This document shows, piece by piece, positions 1 to 11,699 of a DNA stretch of 64,000 bases (position 1 is the first letter of the stretch; each line of letters starts with the position of its first letter). The position numbers and the translations under genes are program-made. Source of the DNA: Mortierella alpina (Eukaryota; Mortierellomycota; Mortierellomycetes; Mortierellales; Mortierellaceae); assembly GCA_029449245.1 (NCBI GenBank), contig JANATF010000006.1:744001-808000 (forward strand), in the 5' to 3' direction. Below the pieces are notes generated by a model that was not told the origin of the DNA, did no database searches, and saw only the letters and a list, made by a program, of their open reading frames with translations.

Positions 1-1443
1 TTAGTCGAGTCGTTGGAAACCATACTGAAATGCAGAGCATGGTTACACAAATGGGAGCTCGCCTTTCGACGACGTATGACCCCTCTGCGACCCATTTCGT
101 TCACAAGGGCAAAGCAACTGCAGACGCCAAACGGGATGTTCGAGCCGCGAAACGTGATGGCCTATACACTGTTGCACCGAGCTGGCTCTATACAAGCAGA
201 GATACAGGACTACGAGCAAACGAACGGGAGCACCCAGAGACATACGACGACAAGCACCTGACACTGATCACTAGGGCTGTACATGTACCACGGGAGCGTC
301 CGCCATTATCAGTCCTCCCGAGACGAGCCACGTCACCATTGCGGACACCGTCAGGCAGAAGCAGGAAATCCCCAGCTGCTGGATACGGACGGTCTGGTTC
401 AACCTTTCAGCGTCAACAAAGCACGATGCCTAGTCCAAGCCAGGCTTTCCAAGGAACTGCTGCGGGAGCGACAAGCGCCATGTTCGCCTCAGATTCACTC
501 CCGTCATCCGCAAGAACATCTTCAGTCAATAACAGCTTCGACTTGTCAATGAGTGGGGCGATAGACCATTCATATGGCAACAATGGACAGCTGGATGCAA
601 GCAACTGGCAACTGGTACCGATTCTGCCCCCCAAGAGGAATACCGGAGAACGCCGAAAAAAGAGAAAAACTGCTATTGCAGGAGAAGAGTCGCCATCTTT
701 GACATCAATTGCAGACATTTCTATGACCGTACCGGTAAGGATTTTGATTTGTAATAGCCGATGCCTCCGTCCGTTCCTAGCAAAGAAAGCGAGATTAACA
801 AATGATCGTTTTATTTGCGCCTCGCTTTTTAGACACAGGACGAAGGCAACGACGAGCCTACCAATGCAGAGCAGTACTTCAAGTCGCAGGAGCGATATGG
901 CGAGGACGCGGTGTATTGGGTGGATGTTGAAGGACGCGAGAGGAAGCGGGCGCTGATGGAATCAGTAGGATTGAAGACGCCGACGCCCCAGAGCAACTCC
1001 GGGTCGGAAAGGGACAAGAACGGAGGCATCACGCGTTAGTGCTTTTGGACTGTAACCTGCATATGGACTCATGTTGTCCTGTATCTTGTGCAGTTTTATT
1101 GACAGGCCATCTGTGTCGTTTGCATATCTACATCAACTTTTTTTTAGCTGAACAACGACCACAAGCACACTTCCTGTTGACAGGCATTAACGCCGCTGAC
1201 CGAGCACGTTTTAAGAAAGCAATTACGGAGCTGGGAGGCGTCGTGCTCGAGGACATAAGTCAAGATCAAGACGTGTGGAAGATGAAATGCACGCATCTAA
1301 TTACGAATGGAAATAAGCCACCTAGGACAGCCAAGCTGGTGCTGGCAATGGGAAACGGCTCTTTGATTGTCAACAAGGGTTTCATTGCCGCGTCGATAGA
1401 GCAAGGAGCGTGGGTTGACGAAGGCCCGTTTTTAGTCAACTGA
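1..1443 (+). CDS. BRCT-domain protein, TopBP1/Rad4-like (3' part)
   Basis: The gene is cut by the window start. Exons are <1..734, 833..1034 and 1148..1443, with GT-AG introns of 98 and 113 nt, and the frame closes at TGA after the motif GPFLVN. The first ~60 residues are the end of one BRCT domain: a THFVHKGK block, then a conserved Trp in VAPSWLYTS. A Ser/Pro-rich linker with a basic patch (GERRKKRKT) follows. The last ~95 residues form a second BRCT domain with FKKAITELGG, THLIT and a terminal GAWV. BRCT pairs bind phosphoproteins in replication and checkpoint signalling, and the spacing and the C-terminal domain resemble TopBP1 BRCT7/8. The exact ortholog is uncertain because the N-terminal BRCT repeats lie outside the window. 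Confidence 0.65.
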
Positions 1444-2671
1444 AGGACGATCTTTTCTGCTGGCATTCTCATCTTCTCCAGCTACATTTGAACAGAGCAA
1501 TATACCCATACTCACGTCTTCTCGCTAAAGCAACTGTATGCATGCTCGTACTCTACATGCCGTTGAAATAGACGCTCTCATATCTGTTTCATGCATGCAC
1601 AGACCCCGGCGTTTGCCATTGGATAAGTGGTAGGTGCAAGGGCCCATTGTTGTTTGCCCCGAAGGAGAGTAATCGTCCGATTGTCAGAGGTGATTGACGG
1701 TATCGCCTCACTCCACAGAGCAAAGTCGCTATTGCCAGGATGCCCCCTTGTGGTTTGAATTACACGTCTTCTCCATCATGTAAGGGTTGCAAGGGTGATC
1801 CAAGACAGAGGAAGAGCATACACTGGACACTTTTGCGAAATTGTGCGATCGCATCCTTTTCAACAGGTTGCTCCCCCCACCTTCAAGTCCTCAAATGCGT
1901 TCCTTTCTGCAGCTTAAACTCCCATACCACAAGTCTACTCTGCGTCCATCACCCGGACCCTTGTTTGCCTGTCGCTCGTTATTCCCCGTCCACAAGGTCT
2001 ATAACATCCCTTTATGCAATGCGAACCCTTTCTGTACTGCCTCCCCCTCTCCCCCCTCATTTCATTCCCTCTCGCGTGTGCTCTATTCAGTATCAACTCT
2101 GCATGACAGAGAAGAACGATTGATGAAAGAGAAGAGGTTAGGGAGCAAGCAAGGGTCCATCCCTTTGATCGGGCGTCTCTCTCTCTCTCTCTCTCTTCCC
2201 GCGCTCCCTGATTTATGCACGAGTAGGGAGCAGGGTGCTCGCGTCACTCTCTCTGTGTGTGGTTTGAAGGTAAGGCCAAAAAGAAAAAAGTCCGTTGAAC
2301 GAACATTGCAGCAAACAATTGGTAGACAATAATAGATTGGTTTTTATTGAGAGGGATGATTTACACGATGGTTGATTGATTTACAAGATCGTCAATGAGC
2401 GATAACAGAAAGAGAGGAAAGAAAAAAAAAAAAGAGGGAGGAGGAGGGTATACATGTACATAGGCTAGATGATGATGGTCTACAAGTTTTTGAGGACGAA
2501 CGAAATATATATGCGAACGTGGAAGAAAGGAATAACAAGATGCCAAATAAAAATAGACGTCGAAGATGTGTTTTTTCAAGAGGGAGGAAAATAGTGGGGG
2601 AATATATGCAGGCTGAAAAAACACGACACATGTTGGACAAAAAAAAAAAGAGAGATGGATGGATGGACATA
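1444..2671. other. Intergenic, convergent 3' ends
   Basis: About 1.2 kb between two convergent genes. It holds a CT-rich microsatellite (around 2178-2198), A-rich tracts (around 2407-2433 and 2639-2651) and no ORF with coding character. The open frames at 1740-2332 are low-complexity and have no recognisable domain. Confidence 0.5.
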
Positions 2672-4036
2672 TCAGAAATGACGATCATCTGCGCGACGAC
2701 GCGTGGAGGTGTGTTCGGGAGACACGTGTGCACGGTTCGGGCGCGAAATCCGAACACCCTCGGTGAATCCATGGGTTCCAGTTTGGGTCTGGGTTTGAAG
2801 ACTAGAGGGGGTAATGATGTGGCTCTCCTGACGAAACGCGGGTGATGAGGAGGAGGAAGGTGTCGAGTAAGAAGATGGCGACCAATGGATGCTATTACTG
2901 TTGCTCTGTGGAGAAGGGGAGCCTGGTGAACTATATGGAACAAAGTCGGGGTAATCATCCACAGCCTGGATAGTTGTGGACTGATGGCGAGTGGAAGCGG
3001 CTGCGCTGTTGGTAAGATCGCATTCGCTGTTGTAACCGGCATCGATTGCAAAGGACGACAATGGCGAAGTGGAGTCGTTCGTCTGAGGGCGAAACTTGCC
3101 AATGGCATTGCGGCTGGGATGGCCGCGACCGACAAGAGGCATGCTACCATTGGGGTGCTTAGGACTATAGGCAATAATGGTGCCCATCTCCAGCTTGCTA
3201 GGACTGCAGGCGTCCGAGTTAGCCTTTGCATCCGCGACGACGCAAAACAGGACACGAATGTTGAGTCCAAATTCGGTCAGATTGAAAATGGTCAAGGTCG
3301 AGGAAAAGATCTCCAGGTAGACGTATGTTGGGAGATTAATAAAGATGGTCATGACGCGGTAGATCGACATGAAAATCAGCAGCAACAGGTCCACGGTGAA
3401 CATTGTCGTCTGCATCCGCCGGTAGCGGATCAAGCCCGTGTTCTCATGCCCAGCAGCCATTCCTTGGAGGGTTCGGAACAAGACCACGTAGAAGATGGCC
3501 TCGCACACAATGTAGTAGAGACGGAACACGGGTGCGAAGGCGTCTTGAATGGTCCACGCAATCGCCAGATGCTCACATTTGGTTCCCAAGGCAGTAGACC
3601 CGCCACACAAGTAGTTTTGCATCACGTCGACAATGACGATACCAAAGAGCTCGATGGCGCGAAGAGTGATCAAGGAATAGTGCAACCAGTCGACTTTTGT
3701 AAATGCTGGATAGACGGCGGAGCAGCGGAGGTAGGCCAGGTACATCATAGCTGGCTTGGTGATGAAGTAGCAGAAATTGTTGACAACGGTGAGCCAAAGG
3801 CCGGCACGGAAGGAGATCATGTTGATGGATGCTGTGACCATAAAGAAGATGCTCCACTGGTTTATAAACTGCATGGCGTTGACGATGGGAAAGAGGTGAA
3901 ATTTGGATGCTGTCCTACGCATAAAGAACATCCTGATGAGCGAGTGTAGGGAGAGGGTGATCGAGGCACCAACGAGGATCAAACCAACAAGTTCGTTGAT
4001 GCCAATTGAGGTAGGAGTAGGTGTTGCACCGCCCAT
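2672..4036 (-). CDS. Seven-transmembrane protein of unknown function
   Basis: Intronless, 454 aa. The start chosen is the ATG whose complement lies at 4034-4036, giving MGGATPTP. The frame stays open 87 codons upstream, but that stretch is basic, low-complexity and includes a TATA box, so it is read as 5' UTR. Seven hydrophobic segments fill residues ~12-290, with aromatic and polar residues inside several helices (FITKPAMMYLAYL, IMSIYR-like), as in fungal GPCR-like proteins. A Ser/Thr/Pro-rich cytoplasmic tail of ~150 residues follows. The extracellular side has cysteines (LRCSAVYP, YLCGG, TKCEH) that could pair. No G-protein-coupling motif was recognised. Plasma membrane location is inferred. 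Confidence 0.75.
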   Translation of the reverse strand: MGGATPTPTSIGINELVGLILVGASITLSLHSLIRMFFMRRTASKFHLFPIVNAMQFINQWSIFFMVTASINMISFRAGLWLTVVNNFCYFITKPAMMYLAYLRCSAVYPAFTKVDWLHYSLITLRAIELFGIVIVDVMQNYLCGGSTALGTKCEHLAIAWTIQDAFAPVFRLYYIVCEAIFYVVLFRTLQGMAAGHENTGLIRYRRMQTTMFTVDLLLLIFMSIYRVMTIFINLPTYVYLEIFSSTLTIFNLTEFGLNIRVLFCVVADAKANSDACSPSKLEMGTIIAYSPKHPNGSMPLVGRGHPSRNAIGKFRPQTNDSTSPLSSFAIDAGYNSECDLTNSAAASTRHQSTTIQAVDDYPDFVPYSSPGSPSPQSNSNSIHWSPSSYSTPSSSSSPAFRQESHIITPSSLQTQTQTGTHGFTEGVRISRPNRAHVSPEHTSTRRRADDRHF

Positions 4037-4237
4037 ATTAAATATTATCGTTGATGTCCTTGTTGTTGTGCGAAGGTGTGGACAATACAAGAGTGAACGC
4101 AGCTTTGAAAGTTTAGTTGTGGTGCCAGGGGAAAGGATGGTCGTCAGTCGTGAGAATTGAATCTTCTGACGAACAGAGAAGAGGGTAGGCAAGGGAGTAA
4201 GGGAAAGTTTATCATGAGAATGGGGACCCTGGCTCTT

Positions 4238-4246
4238 CTTATATAC
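4238..4246 (-). promoter_or_regulatory. TATA box of the seven-TM gene
   Basis: GTATATAAG read on the minus strand, about 205 nt before the chosen ATG. It supports starting the protein at 4036 and not further upstream. Confidence 0.5.
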
Positions 4247-6104
4247 ATGGTCGGCTCGTGGTTCACCATCACTTTTTTTTTTCGTGCTTACCTGCAAGGA
4301 AAATGGCGCAGGGGGCGGATCTCAATTGAACGGGCACTAAAGAGCGATTATGATGAGATCAAGTTATCTCTATGTCGTCGAGTAACTTTCCCTCCCCTCA
4401 TCCACATGGGCAATTGTACACACACGACTATAGAGAGCCATGCTAGTCCGTGGATCATATGGTTATTGATGGAAGCGCTCATTATATAATGCTTTCCATC
4501 TTTTTTGTATTGAGTAATACGAGACAGGAGCGCATATCGTTTGTTTGTAGAGCCTTTACGTGAAAGAGCAGAACTGTGCATGGCGGGCGTTTCTTTTTTT
4601 TCCTATTCTCCAAACGTGCATGAGTTGGCTCTAGTTTCAACGCATGACAAGTGGCCATTCGGTAAAAAAAATAAATCGGAAAGGGGGTGTGGTGAGAAAG
4701 GGAGATGGAAGGGACAACATCCCTTGTTTTGAGGGATCGGAGGAAGAAACCGCCTTTCGACTAAGAGAAAGATAGATGCATCTTCATTGCTATTAGACTA
4801 TCTATCGTCGCAGCTTTCTTTTGCGCGCTTGAAGGGTGCGGCACAGCATGAGCCACAAATGCATTGAAGTGTGGCTATCGTTAAACAAATGCATGCGACG
4901 AAAAATGCATCAAAAAACTGAAAGGCTGCGTGCATGGAGCCAAGGGTAAGAACAAGGGGGGCTCGGTCGCCGCGTCGCAGGTTTGCCCGTCTCAGCCATC
5001 AGAATGGCAGAACATGAATGGCGCCTTAGGAGAAGGCCATAGAATTCAATTGCACACTTAACCTGGCCTGACTGAGAGGCAGAGGAAACAGGGAAGGGGG
5101 TGGGGGCAATTCCTCCGATGGTCTATCCTCCACGAGTCCGAGTTGATATCCCTCGGCCGCGACACAAAGCACGCGCGCGAAAATTGAGATTGACTCCACT
5201 GGCAAGCAAACTCCGCCCATCTGCATTCATGCATTTTGTCGGAGGGGCAGCGTCACAGTGGTTATCGGAAGCTGCAGTTCCTGTAAAGATGGCGCACAAG
5301 CACACACACGCATAAGTAAAAGTGGCATCTCTCTTATCAGATGCTGCAGTGCTCATCGTAACGGTGAGGCCTGATCACTTAAACCCGCAAATGGCCACTG
5401 GCGCCTCAGTTATCAGATGCTGCAGTTCGCTTCGCATGTAAGATGGTGCACTATCGTGCATCTATTCACTTGCAAGTGCCTAGGAGTGCGCAGAAAAATG
5501 CAGTGGTCAAGAGATGCCAGTAGTTGTGGCATCTCCGTTTCAGTCGCTGTGCTTCCTATCATTTGCCAAAGGTTCCTTGCTTCCACGAGCCACCAATTGC
5601 CCAATCGCTGTTTCGTCCGTTTTGCTCTTGACCGTTGGGCTATTTTGGATTTCAGGGGCTGGAGACAGACAGCTGGTATCAAACACAGTGGTAGGTTGTT
5701 CTTTCTCGGCTCTAAAAGGTTCCATCAGTGTCTACGTGAGCCAGGGGAAAACCACGCAGGGTCTCCTTGGATGCCTAAGCTTACGCGACCGCTATGTCGC
5801 CACCAAGTGTGCCATTGTATGCTTCAGCAAAGAGAAACTTCTCACTGCTTCTTCGTTTCTCGACGGTTTTGCACTGGGTAGAGTAGAAAGTGGTTTTTCA
5901 ATAGCTGGTGAGCCATGGGGCCCTCGGATGATGGAACAGTTGCAAAAGACAGGATAGCCCGGTCTACGATCGTGTCGAGTAGTAGTACGTGTAGGATAGG
6001 AAGGTATAGAGAAGAACAATTTAGGAACGTTGCAGATCAGCACACAACGCGCAGACGGGCAGAGTCTTGGATATGTTTTTTTATTTTATTTCAAATTGAC
6101 ACTT
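4247..6104. other. Long intergenic region
   Basis: About 1.9 kb with no convincing gene. It contains the promoter side of the seven-TM gene, the diffuse repeat described at 5256-5451, and short purine tracts. Open frames on the plus strand at 5417-5957 look random (Cys/Trp/His-rich, no domain). Confidence 0.4.
5256..5451 (+). repeat. Three degenerate direct repeats
   Basis: A TTATC(A/G)GAtGCTGCAGT core occurs at about 5262, 5335 and 5411, spaced 73-76 nt. In the outer two copies the match extends about 40 nt, through a GTAAGATGG(C/T)GCAC-like end. No coding potential is evident. Confidence 0.5.
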
Positions 6105-8358
6105 TCAATACTCCTCGTACTGATGATGATCCTCATCTTCCTCGTACTGATTCTGATATTCTTCATACTCGTCTTGGTCGCGGTACTCGTTGTCGTCGTC
6201 ATCCTCATACTCTGGATCGTCTTGATCCTCTTCCGAAGCAACATCAGCAGCACTCACCTCGTCATTCACACCATCGTCATCACTCTCGACCCCATCGCTG
6301 CTGACGTCGCCTTCGTCATCGTCCACCTGCGCCTCTTTGTCTTGGCCTTGGCCATCAGACTCTTGGGCATCGTCCTGCTGATCCAAGAGCATGGCGACTT
6401 CCTCATCAAAATCGTCGCCCAGATCCAGGGGGATAAAATTTTCATCATAATCTTTATCGCCCTTGGATCCGTCCATGTACTGTTCCTGATCCTGGTCCGA
6501 GTCCTGATCACGCTGTCGCTGACCATCCATATAACGCCTTGAAGGCGCGGACTCCACGCGCCTCCTCTTGGTGCTGTTCACAGATTCACTCCCGTTTTGT
6601 TTCTCTTTTTCAATCTCTTCAGCACTCTTTTTCACCCTGATGCCTCCATTGGCTAAATGTGCCAGGCCGCATCTCTTCTTGCATCCCACAGTAGTCCCAA
6701 AGTCCGGACAAATCCACACATGTCGATCCTTGCAGTTGCTTCCCGCATCACACCAACCCTCGGTTGCAAATGGTCTACATATTTGCGCTTGAGGATTGAT
6801 CCTGATATGAGGATACACGCAATCGTCCTTAGTGCAGGAATTACGCTGGAAATGAGAACATGCTGGGGTGGTATTTGCAGAGGGGGTGTGAGAGAGTTTG
6901 CAAGTGCTGACGGAGTTGGGGCAGATACCGCGTAGAAACTTTTTGCAGATTGCAAGGTGAGTTCTTGAATGAGCGAAGGGGCAGTGAGGAATACGGGAGC
7001 ATTGACCTAGTGGAAGAGGTGGACGTGTAGAAAGGAAAAAGACACACAGCAAAATGCACTTATTTGTATCGGCAATACATAGGAGTCAAGCCGATCGCTC
7101 AGACACATTTGCTAATCCGGGCTCCATAGAACCATCAATATGTTCTCCACTTACCGAATCGAGTAAAAAACTTGCAAAATGATCTCTTTGGTGCCGCCTT
7201 GGCGCGTTTCTGTTTGAGTTCTTCTTGAGCAGCCCTGTCGAAAAACGTGGCATAGCATAGAATTGTTACTTTGTCAGCCATTCTCACGAGACGTCGGGAT
7301 TGCCATCAAATGGGTCGGTCCACCTACCGTTTTGCTAGCAACTTGTTCTTGACCAGCGTTGCCCTGACGAGATTACCATTGGTTGTCCGCACGTAAACAA
7401 CACCATCCACTGCAAATTGCTTTGGGGTGGCACTCGGCATGGTTGCCTTGCTAACAAGGCCTACAGGCCCACCTGCACCGACGGGTGCGCCAAGCTCTGG
7501 GGGAAGAGACGATGCGTCGGCTTTTAAAGCCCCTTTTCGAACTAGTTTGTTCCCCTTTGGATCCATCTGAAATGAGACGCCATTGATGACAATGTTGTCT
7601 TTGGTAGAGTCCCGCATAACTAGTTTCCTTCCATCCCGACTCTTGGTGTATTGTTGACCTCCGACGGTAACAACACCTTTTCGTAGATTTGCGACTTGTT
7701 GCGCCCGTGCCACTCGCATCTTCTGCTTGGCTTCCTTCGACGTGCGAATCGACTTTTCCTTAGCATCCATAGTTTTTTTGAAAGTGGCAGGGTTCATCAG
7801 CGACATGTTTTTTCCCTTGGACTGAATCCACTGTTGTCCCGAGGTGGGCGAAGGTGTGCTGGATGCCGATGTCGGGCTGGAGGACGAAGGCGTGACTACT
7901 TGAGAAGAGGTTGTGCTTGATGTTGAGGTGTCTAACGTATTCCTGTTGACTAGGCTGAGGTGGCGCGAAGGCACAGGAGGACGAACTGGCGGTCTTACAA
8001 CGGGTGCCGTCATTAAAGGGGCTGCATTTGCTGGTGCAGTTGTTGCAGTCGAGGTGTTGTTGAGTGTAAGTTTTCGATTGAAAGCGCCATTCGGTGGCAT
8101 GATCCCACCACGGCCACGGCCACGCCCTCGTGCGCTGTATCCATTGTATCCGTTGTATCCGCCCCTAAACGACGGCTGGGAGCTGTATGGGTATGTTGGG
8201 GTCGCTGGAGTGTTTAAATGCTTATTAATGGCGCCTAGAGATGGTACAGTAGTACACTGAGGTCTATTAGGACTAGATTCTCACCCAGGTTCATTACAGT
8301 GGTTTTGATACTTGCCTGCTACTTGCGCAATCTGAGCGAGAAGTTCCTTGTCTGACAT
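6105..8358 (-). CDS. CCCH zinc-finger protein, ZC3H3-like
   Basis: Four exons in transcript order: 8358..8316, 8234..7328, 7234..7155, 7006..6105 (643 aa). The start MSDKELLAQIAQ leads across intron 1 into AINKH, a joining that needs a GC-AG intron (donor CAG|GCAAGT). Residues ~15-60 are Tyr/Gly- and RGRGRG-rich. The middle is Ser/Pro-rich with a basic segment. From ~337 five consecutive CCCH fingers follow: the first is split over exons 3 and 4 (CX8CX5CX3H) and the last ends CGLAH. After a basic KRRR patch, the final ~120 residues are almost purely acidic with Tyr (DDDDNEYRDQDEYEEY). ZC3H3 proteins act in nuclear mRNA 3'-end processing and export. The orthology is inferred from finger number and spacing. 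Confidence 0.85.
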
Positions 8359-8668
8359 TTGGTGAGTGGTGATGGGTTGAGTGAGAAGAGGGATGGACAT
8401 GCCAACAAAAAAATACCCATGAAGAAAACTGCAGCGCCCCAGACTTAAGGGTGAGGCTAGGGGCACAAACAATTGCCGTTGATTTTTTTTTTTTTTTGGA
8501 TCCTTCTCTCACTCATTTCCAACAGACTTGGTATGGCTCATTCACCGCAGGCGCATGCTCAGGAACACGGTGGCCATTATGTGGGCAGATCTGGACACGA
8601 CCATTCAATATTAACACGCCGATCATGGCCATTTGTCTTCGATTTCGCATTGATCAGAATTATCAGCA
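8359..8668. promoter_or_regulatory. Divergent promoter, ZC3H3-like / eL30
   Basis: 310 nt separate the two start codons. A run of about 15 T (8481-8495) sits on the eL30 side. No TATA box is visible, as is common for fungal ribosomal protein genes. Confidence 0.45.
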
Positions 8669-9358
8669 ATGGCTCCCATCAACAAGAAGAAGGTTAAGGC
8701 CGGTGAGGGTATCAACTCCCGTTTGGCTCTGGTCATGAAGTCCGGCAAGTACCAGCTCGGTTACAAGTCTACCCTCAAGACTCTCCGCCAGGGAAAGTGT
8801 AAGTACACCATGTCCTCCCTCGCTTCTTGACTTCTGTCGCCCTTCTTCTGATGACCGGAGCCTGCAATGGCTGAGAACGTCCCAGGAAATTTGTCTGCTC
8901 ACCGCTATCGTTCTTTTCCTTGCTTCCTCCACATTGGTTTCCTTCTCTCTTTGGCTCATTCATATGCGACTCGTGGATTTGTTGCTCTGCCTATCTTCTG
9001 CTTGCTGTGGGGTGAATGGCTATTATCCGATTTGATGTTCCATTGGTGCAAACAGCCAAGTTGGTCATCATCTCCGGTAACTGCCCCCCTCTTCGCAAGT
9101 CCGAGATTGAGTACTATGCCATGTTGTCCAAGACTGGTGTCCACCACTACACCGGTACCAACGTTGAGCTCGGTACCGCCTGCGGAAAGTACTTCCGGTA
9201 AGTGTGGACTTTGTTCCTAGGCCCATGCGAGCTGTCTAGATGCTGCCTATATGATGAAGGCAATTCTAACAAGCATATTTTTCTGTATCTTTAGTGTTGG
9301 TGTCCTCTCCATCACCGACGCTGGTGACTCGGACATCATTGCCAAGACTGAGGCCTAA
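8669..9358 (+). CDS. RPL30: 60S ribosomal protein eL30
   Basis: Exons 8669..8798, 9056..9197 and 9295..9358 give 111 aa, the normal eL30 length. The sequence carries the family blocks [49 protein letters not shown] and ITDAGDSDI. eL30 is a 60S subunit protein that binds kink-turn RNA. In yeast it represses splicing of its own transcript by binding at the first intron donor. Here intron 1 is 257 nt, the longest in this part of the window, and lies after codon 43. Whether a kink-turn forms at this donor was not determined. Confidence 0.97.
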
Positions 9359-9499
9359 TTGTTCTCCAGTAGAGTGAATAAATTGGTCGTCTTCTCGCAT
9401 CGAATTTTTTTCTGAAGTTGGTGGCGTTCGCAGTTAAAATTGTTTCTTTTTGGTCAAGCGATGCAATGCCTTTTCCTTCGCCGCACCCATTGCTATCTA

Positions 9500-10709
9500 A
9501 TGTATACCACCAACAACTTTCGCTATCTGCGTATCAACAAGTCAAGAGTATTGCCAGTGAATCTCTTGCTCTCAAAGGAAGACCTCGAATGGTTCAATGA
9601 CTTTACATTTCAGGTGTGAGCCAGAAGGTCGATGGCAAAAGCGGCTGAATGGCAAACCTTGCCACGCATGCAGTTTACTCATCTTGGGCTATTGTCTGTC
9701 CTCCCTCTGCTGCTAGGAGGTGCTTACAGTACTAAAGCCACTACTCTTGAGCAGGATCGAACTTTACAATCAAGGTCACCTCGTCAAGCGATCACTTGCT
9801 CGAACAGCCTCAGCCCCAGCCAACCCCAGTCCTGGACACCATCCGTTCTCAGACGATGGGCTCGAGGATGTCGGCATAGTTTTGGGCGGAGAAGGAGGAA
9901 ACACTCTTGATCGCAGCTCAGAGGCAGAAGCGCAAAACAACAGACCGAAACGACGGAAAGGAGCTGGTGGAAATCCAGTAGAGCGGCCAAAGTTCGGTAT
10001 TCGGTTTGGATTCAGAGCGAGCTCGTTGTCGGAGCGCGGTGGTGCTATCCTTGTCTCGGACAAGAACCTTGGCTTCTTCAGAGTGAAGCAGGAAGTTTTA
10101 GAGGCGGATTATTCAATCCCACAGGAAAAATCTGCCAGTCGAAGGCTATCGATGCAGCTTGCCACCCTGGAAGGAGAAACAGCAGCCGAGGACGCTAATA
10201 GTGATCGTCCTGTCACCATTCGAGAGGAAGATCAGAGCGATAATTTGCAAGTGAGCGATTACCCGCAAGGAATCACAGACGCAATTGAGGATGCAGCTGA
10301 CGAGCACGGCAGTGATGGCGATTATCAGTACGACGAAAGCAGCCAGCATAAAGGGGGGAAAAGGAAGAGACAGCAAGCGTTGGAGGCGGGCAAAGGAAAA
10401 GGTAAAGGGAAGGGTTCAAGAACGAGCCAGGCGGACGAACCAGAAAACCAGTTGGACCAGAAACCGACACTGCAGGTGAAATACACGCCTCTGAACTTGC
10501 ATTCGCAGACGCTGTATATTGTCGTACATTCTATGGGCGCCCTATCAGACACTGCTCGTCCTTCCTCGTCGCTCTCGTTCTCGGCAACACGCGCAGAGGA
10601 CACGGCATCCTCATCTACCGTATCGGATGGAATCAGTCTTGGGTCTGCGCAGCAGATAGAGGAAGAGGAGGACAGTCTGTTCCCTCCAGGCATGGATTAC
10701 TTTGCCTAG
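9500..10709 (+). CDS. Unknown nuclear-type protein
   Basis: Two exons, 9500..9613 and 9717..10709, joined in phase 0 across a 103-nt intron with a good pyrimidine tract, give 368 aa. The N-terminal ~60 residues look folded and conserved in type (YLRINKSRVLPVNLLL, then DLEWFNDFTFQ, then a Leu-rich helix and ELYNQGHLVKRS). The centre holds PKRRK and GKRKRQQ basic patches suggesting a nuclear location, a GKGKGKGK tract, and a possibly folded stretch KFGIRFGFR. Near the end a beta-type segment (VKYTPLNLHSQTLYIVV) precedes an acidic EEEEDSLFPPGMDYFA tail. I do not recognise the family. Confidence 0.7.
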
Positions 10710-10966
10710 TGGTAGTTTACCCACTCCATGCTCCATGCCCATCGTTAATATGACACAAGTCGTTGTTGAAATGTCCTCAGCCACTTGCCATGTCGTGAGT
10801 GTGCGCTCGTCGGTTACATTGTGTTTATTGAAGGTAGAGGGCTGCATTCGGCAGACTGCGGGCTAATGGATAGCTTTCTTTTATACAGAACAACTGCCTC
10901 TTTCCTATCCTCTTGATCCTGCTGTTCCTCTCCGCGTCAGGCGTTCCATTTTCGTCTTTGTGGTCC

Positions 10967-11699
10967 TTAAAGCTGAACCAACCGAATGCCATCCTTGTTG
11001 ACAATCTTGGCGACAAAGTCTGGCATGTTGAGGATCATACGGGAACGGATTTCAGCGATGCACTTTTGCATCAGCTTGATACCTTCCTCTTCCGAGATGT
11101 CCTCGCGATGGTACCGATCCAGAAGCGATAGGCAGTAGTAGGCTCCATAACCGTGTGCCGCAAATGGTACGTCGGCGAGTGAGGCCAAATGGTCGAGCCA
11201 GTAGAGGGCGGGCTTGTTGGTTTTAGCGTCGTATCCAGCAATCAACAAGTTGACCGAGTATGGTTTCTATTGAAAACAAGAGCGGCAATTGACAAAGTGA
11301 AAAGTGTCAGAAAGGACCCGCACTCGATCTTCTACCAGCCCAAATATTGGAGGGAGACTCATTTGACTAGCAGACTTGCAACAACTTGGAAAGATGTAGA
11401 ACACAGGCGCATACCCTGCTACGCAAGCTGTCCGCCAACTCCCGTCTCGCGAATGAGGCCACCGCGCGAGGGCTCAGTTCAAATCCGTTGCGGATGCCAT
11501 AGAGTTTGATGTTGCGCTCGATATACTCGGAAAAGTGGACGCCGTCGCCTGGCTCTCCTGAGAAGAGCATGAGCGTGTGTGGGTTCAGCTCCCGCGACTT
11601 GTCCTCTCCAATCTTCATGAGGGTGATGGACGCCACGGCCTTGGAGTCGTATGCGGTGATGACAAAGTCCTTGCCTGTGATGCCGAAGAGGGTGTCCAT
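10967..11699 (-). CDS. 20S proteasome subunit beta type-2
   Basis: Exons 11699..11415 and 11266..10967, joined in phase 0, give 194 aa (family ~195-205). MDTLFGITGKDFVITAYDS is the family N-terminus. Later blocks include GEPGDGVHFSEYI, YSVNLLIAGYD, ALYWLDHLASL and HGYGAYYCLSLLDRYH. This is the beta-4 position (yeast Pre1, human PSMB2), a structural subunit of the beta ring without an N-terminal catalytic threonine or cleaved propeptide, which fits the start at the mature-type N-terminus. It acts in the cytosol and nucleus. Its 3' end faces the unknown gene upstream (convergent). Confidence 0.95.

Noticed and set aside
1740-2332. Plus-strand frames of 127 and 163 codons
   Set aside because: Low-complexity CT-rich sequence between convergent genes; no domain, no splice chain.
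2984-3949. Plus-strand 321-codon frame
   Set aside because: Antisense shadow of the seven-TM gene, whose hydrophobic helices are on the minus strand.
6030-6542. Plus-strand frame rich in Leu/Ile/Val that could pass for a membrane protein
   Set aside because: It is the complement of the Asp/Glu-rich tail of the zinc-finger protein, which produces Ile/Leu/Val codons.
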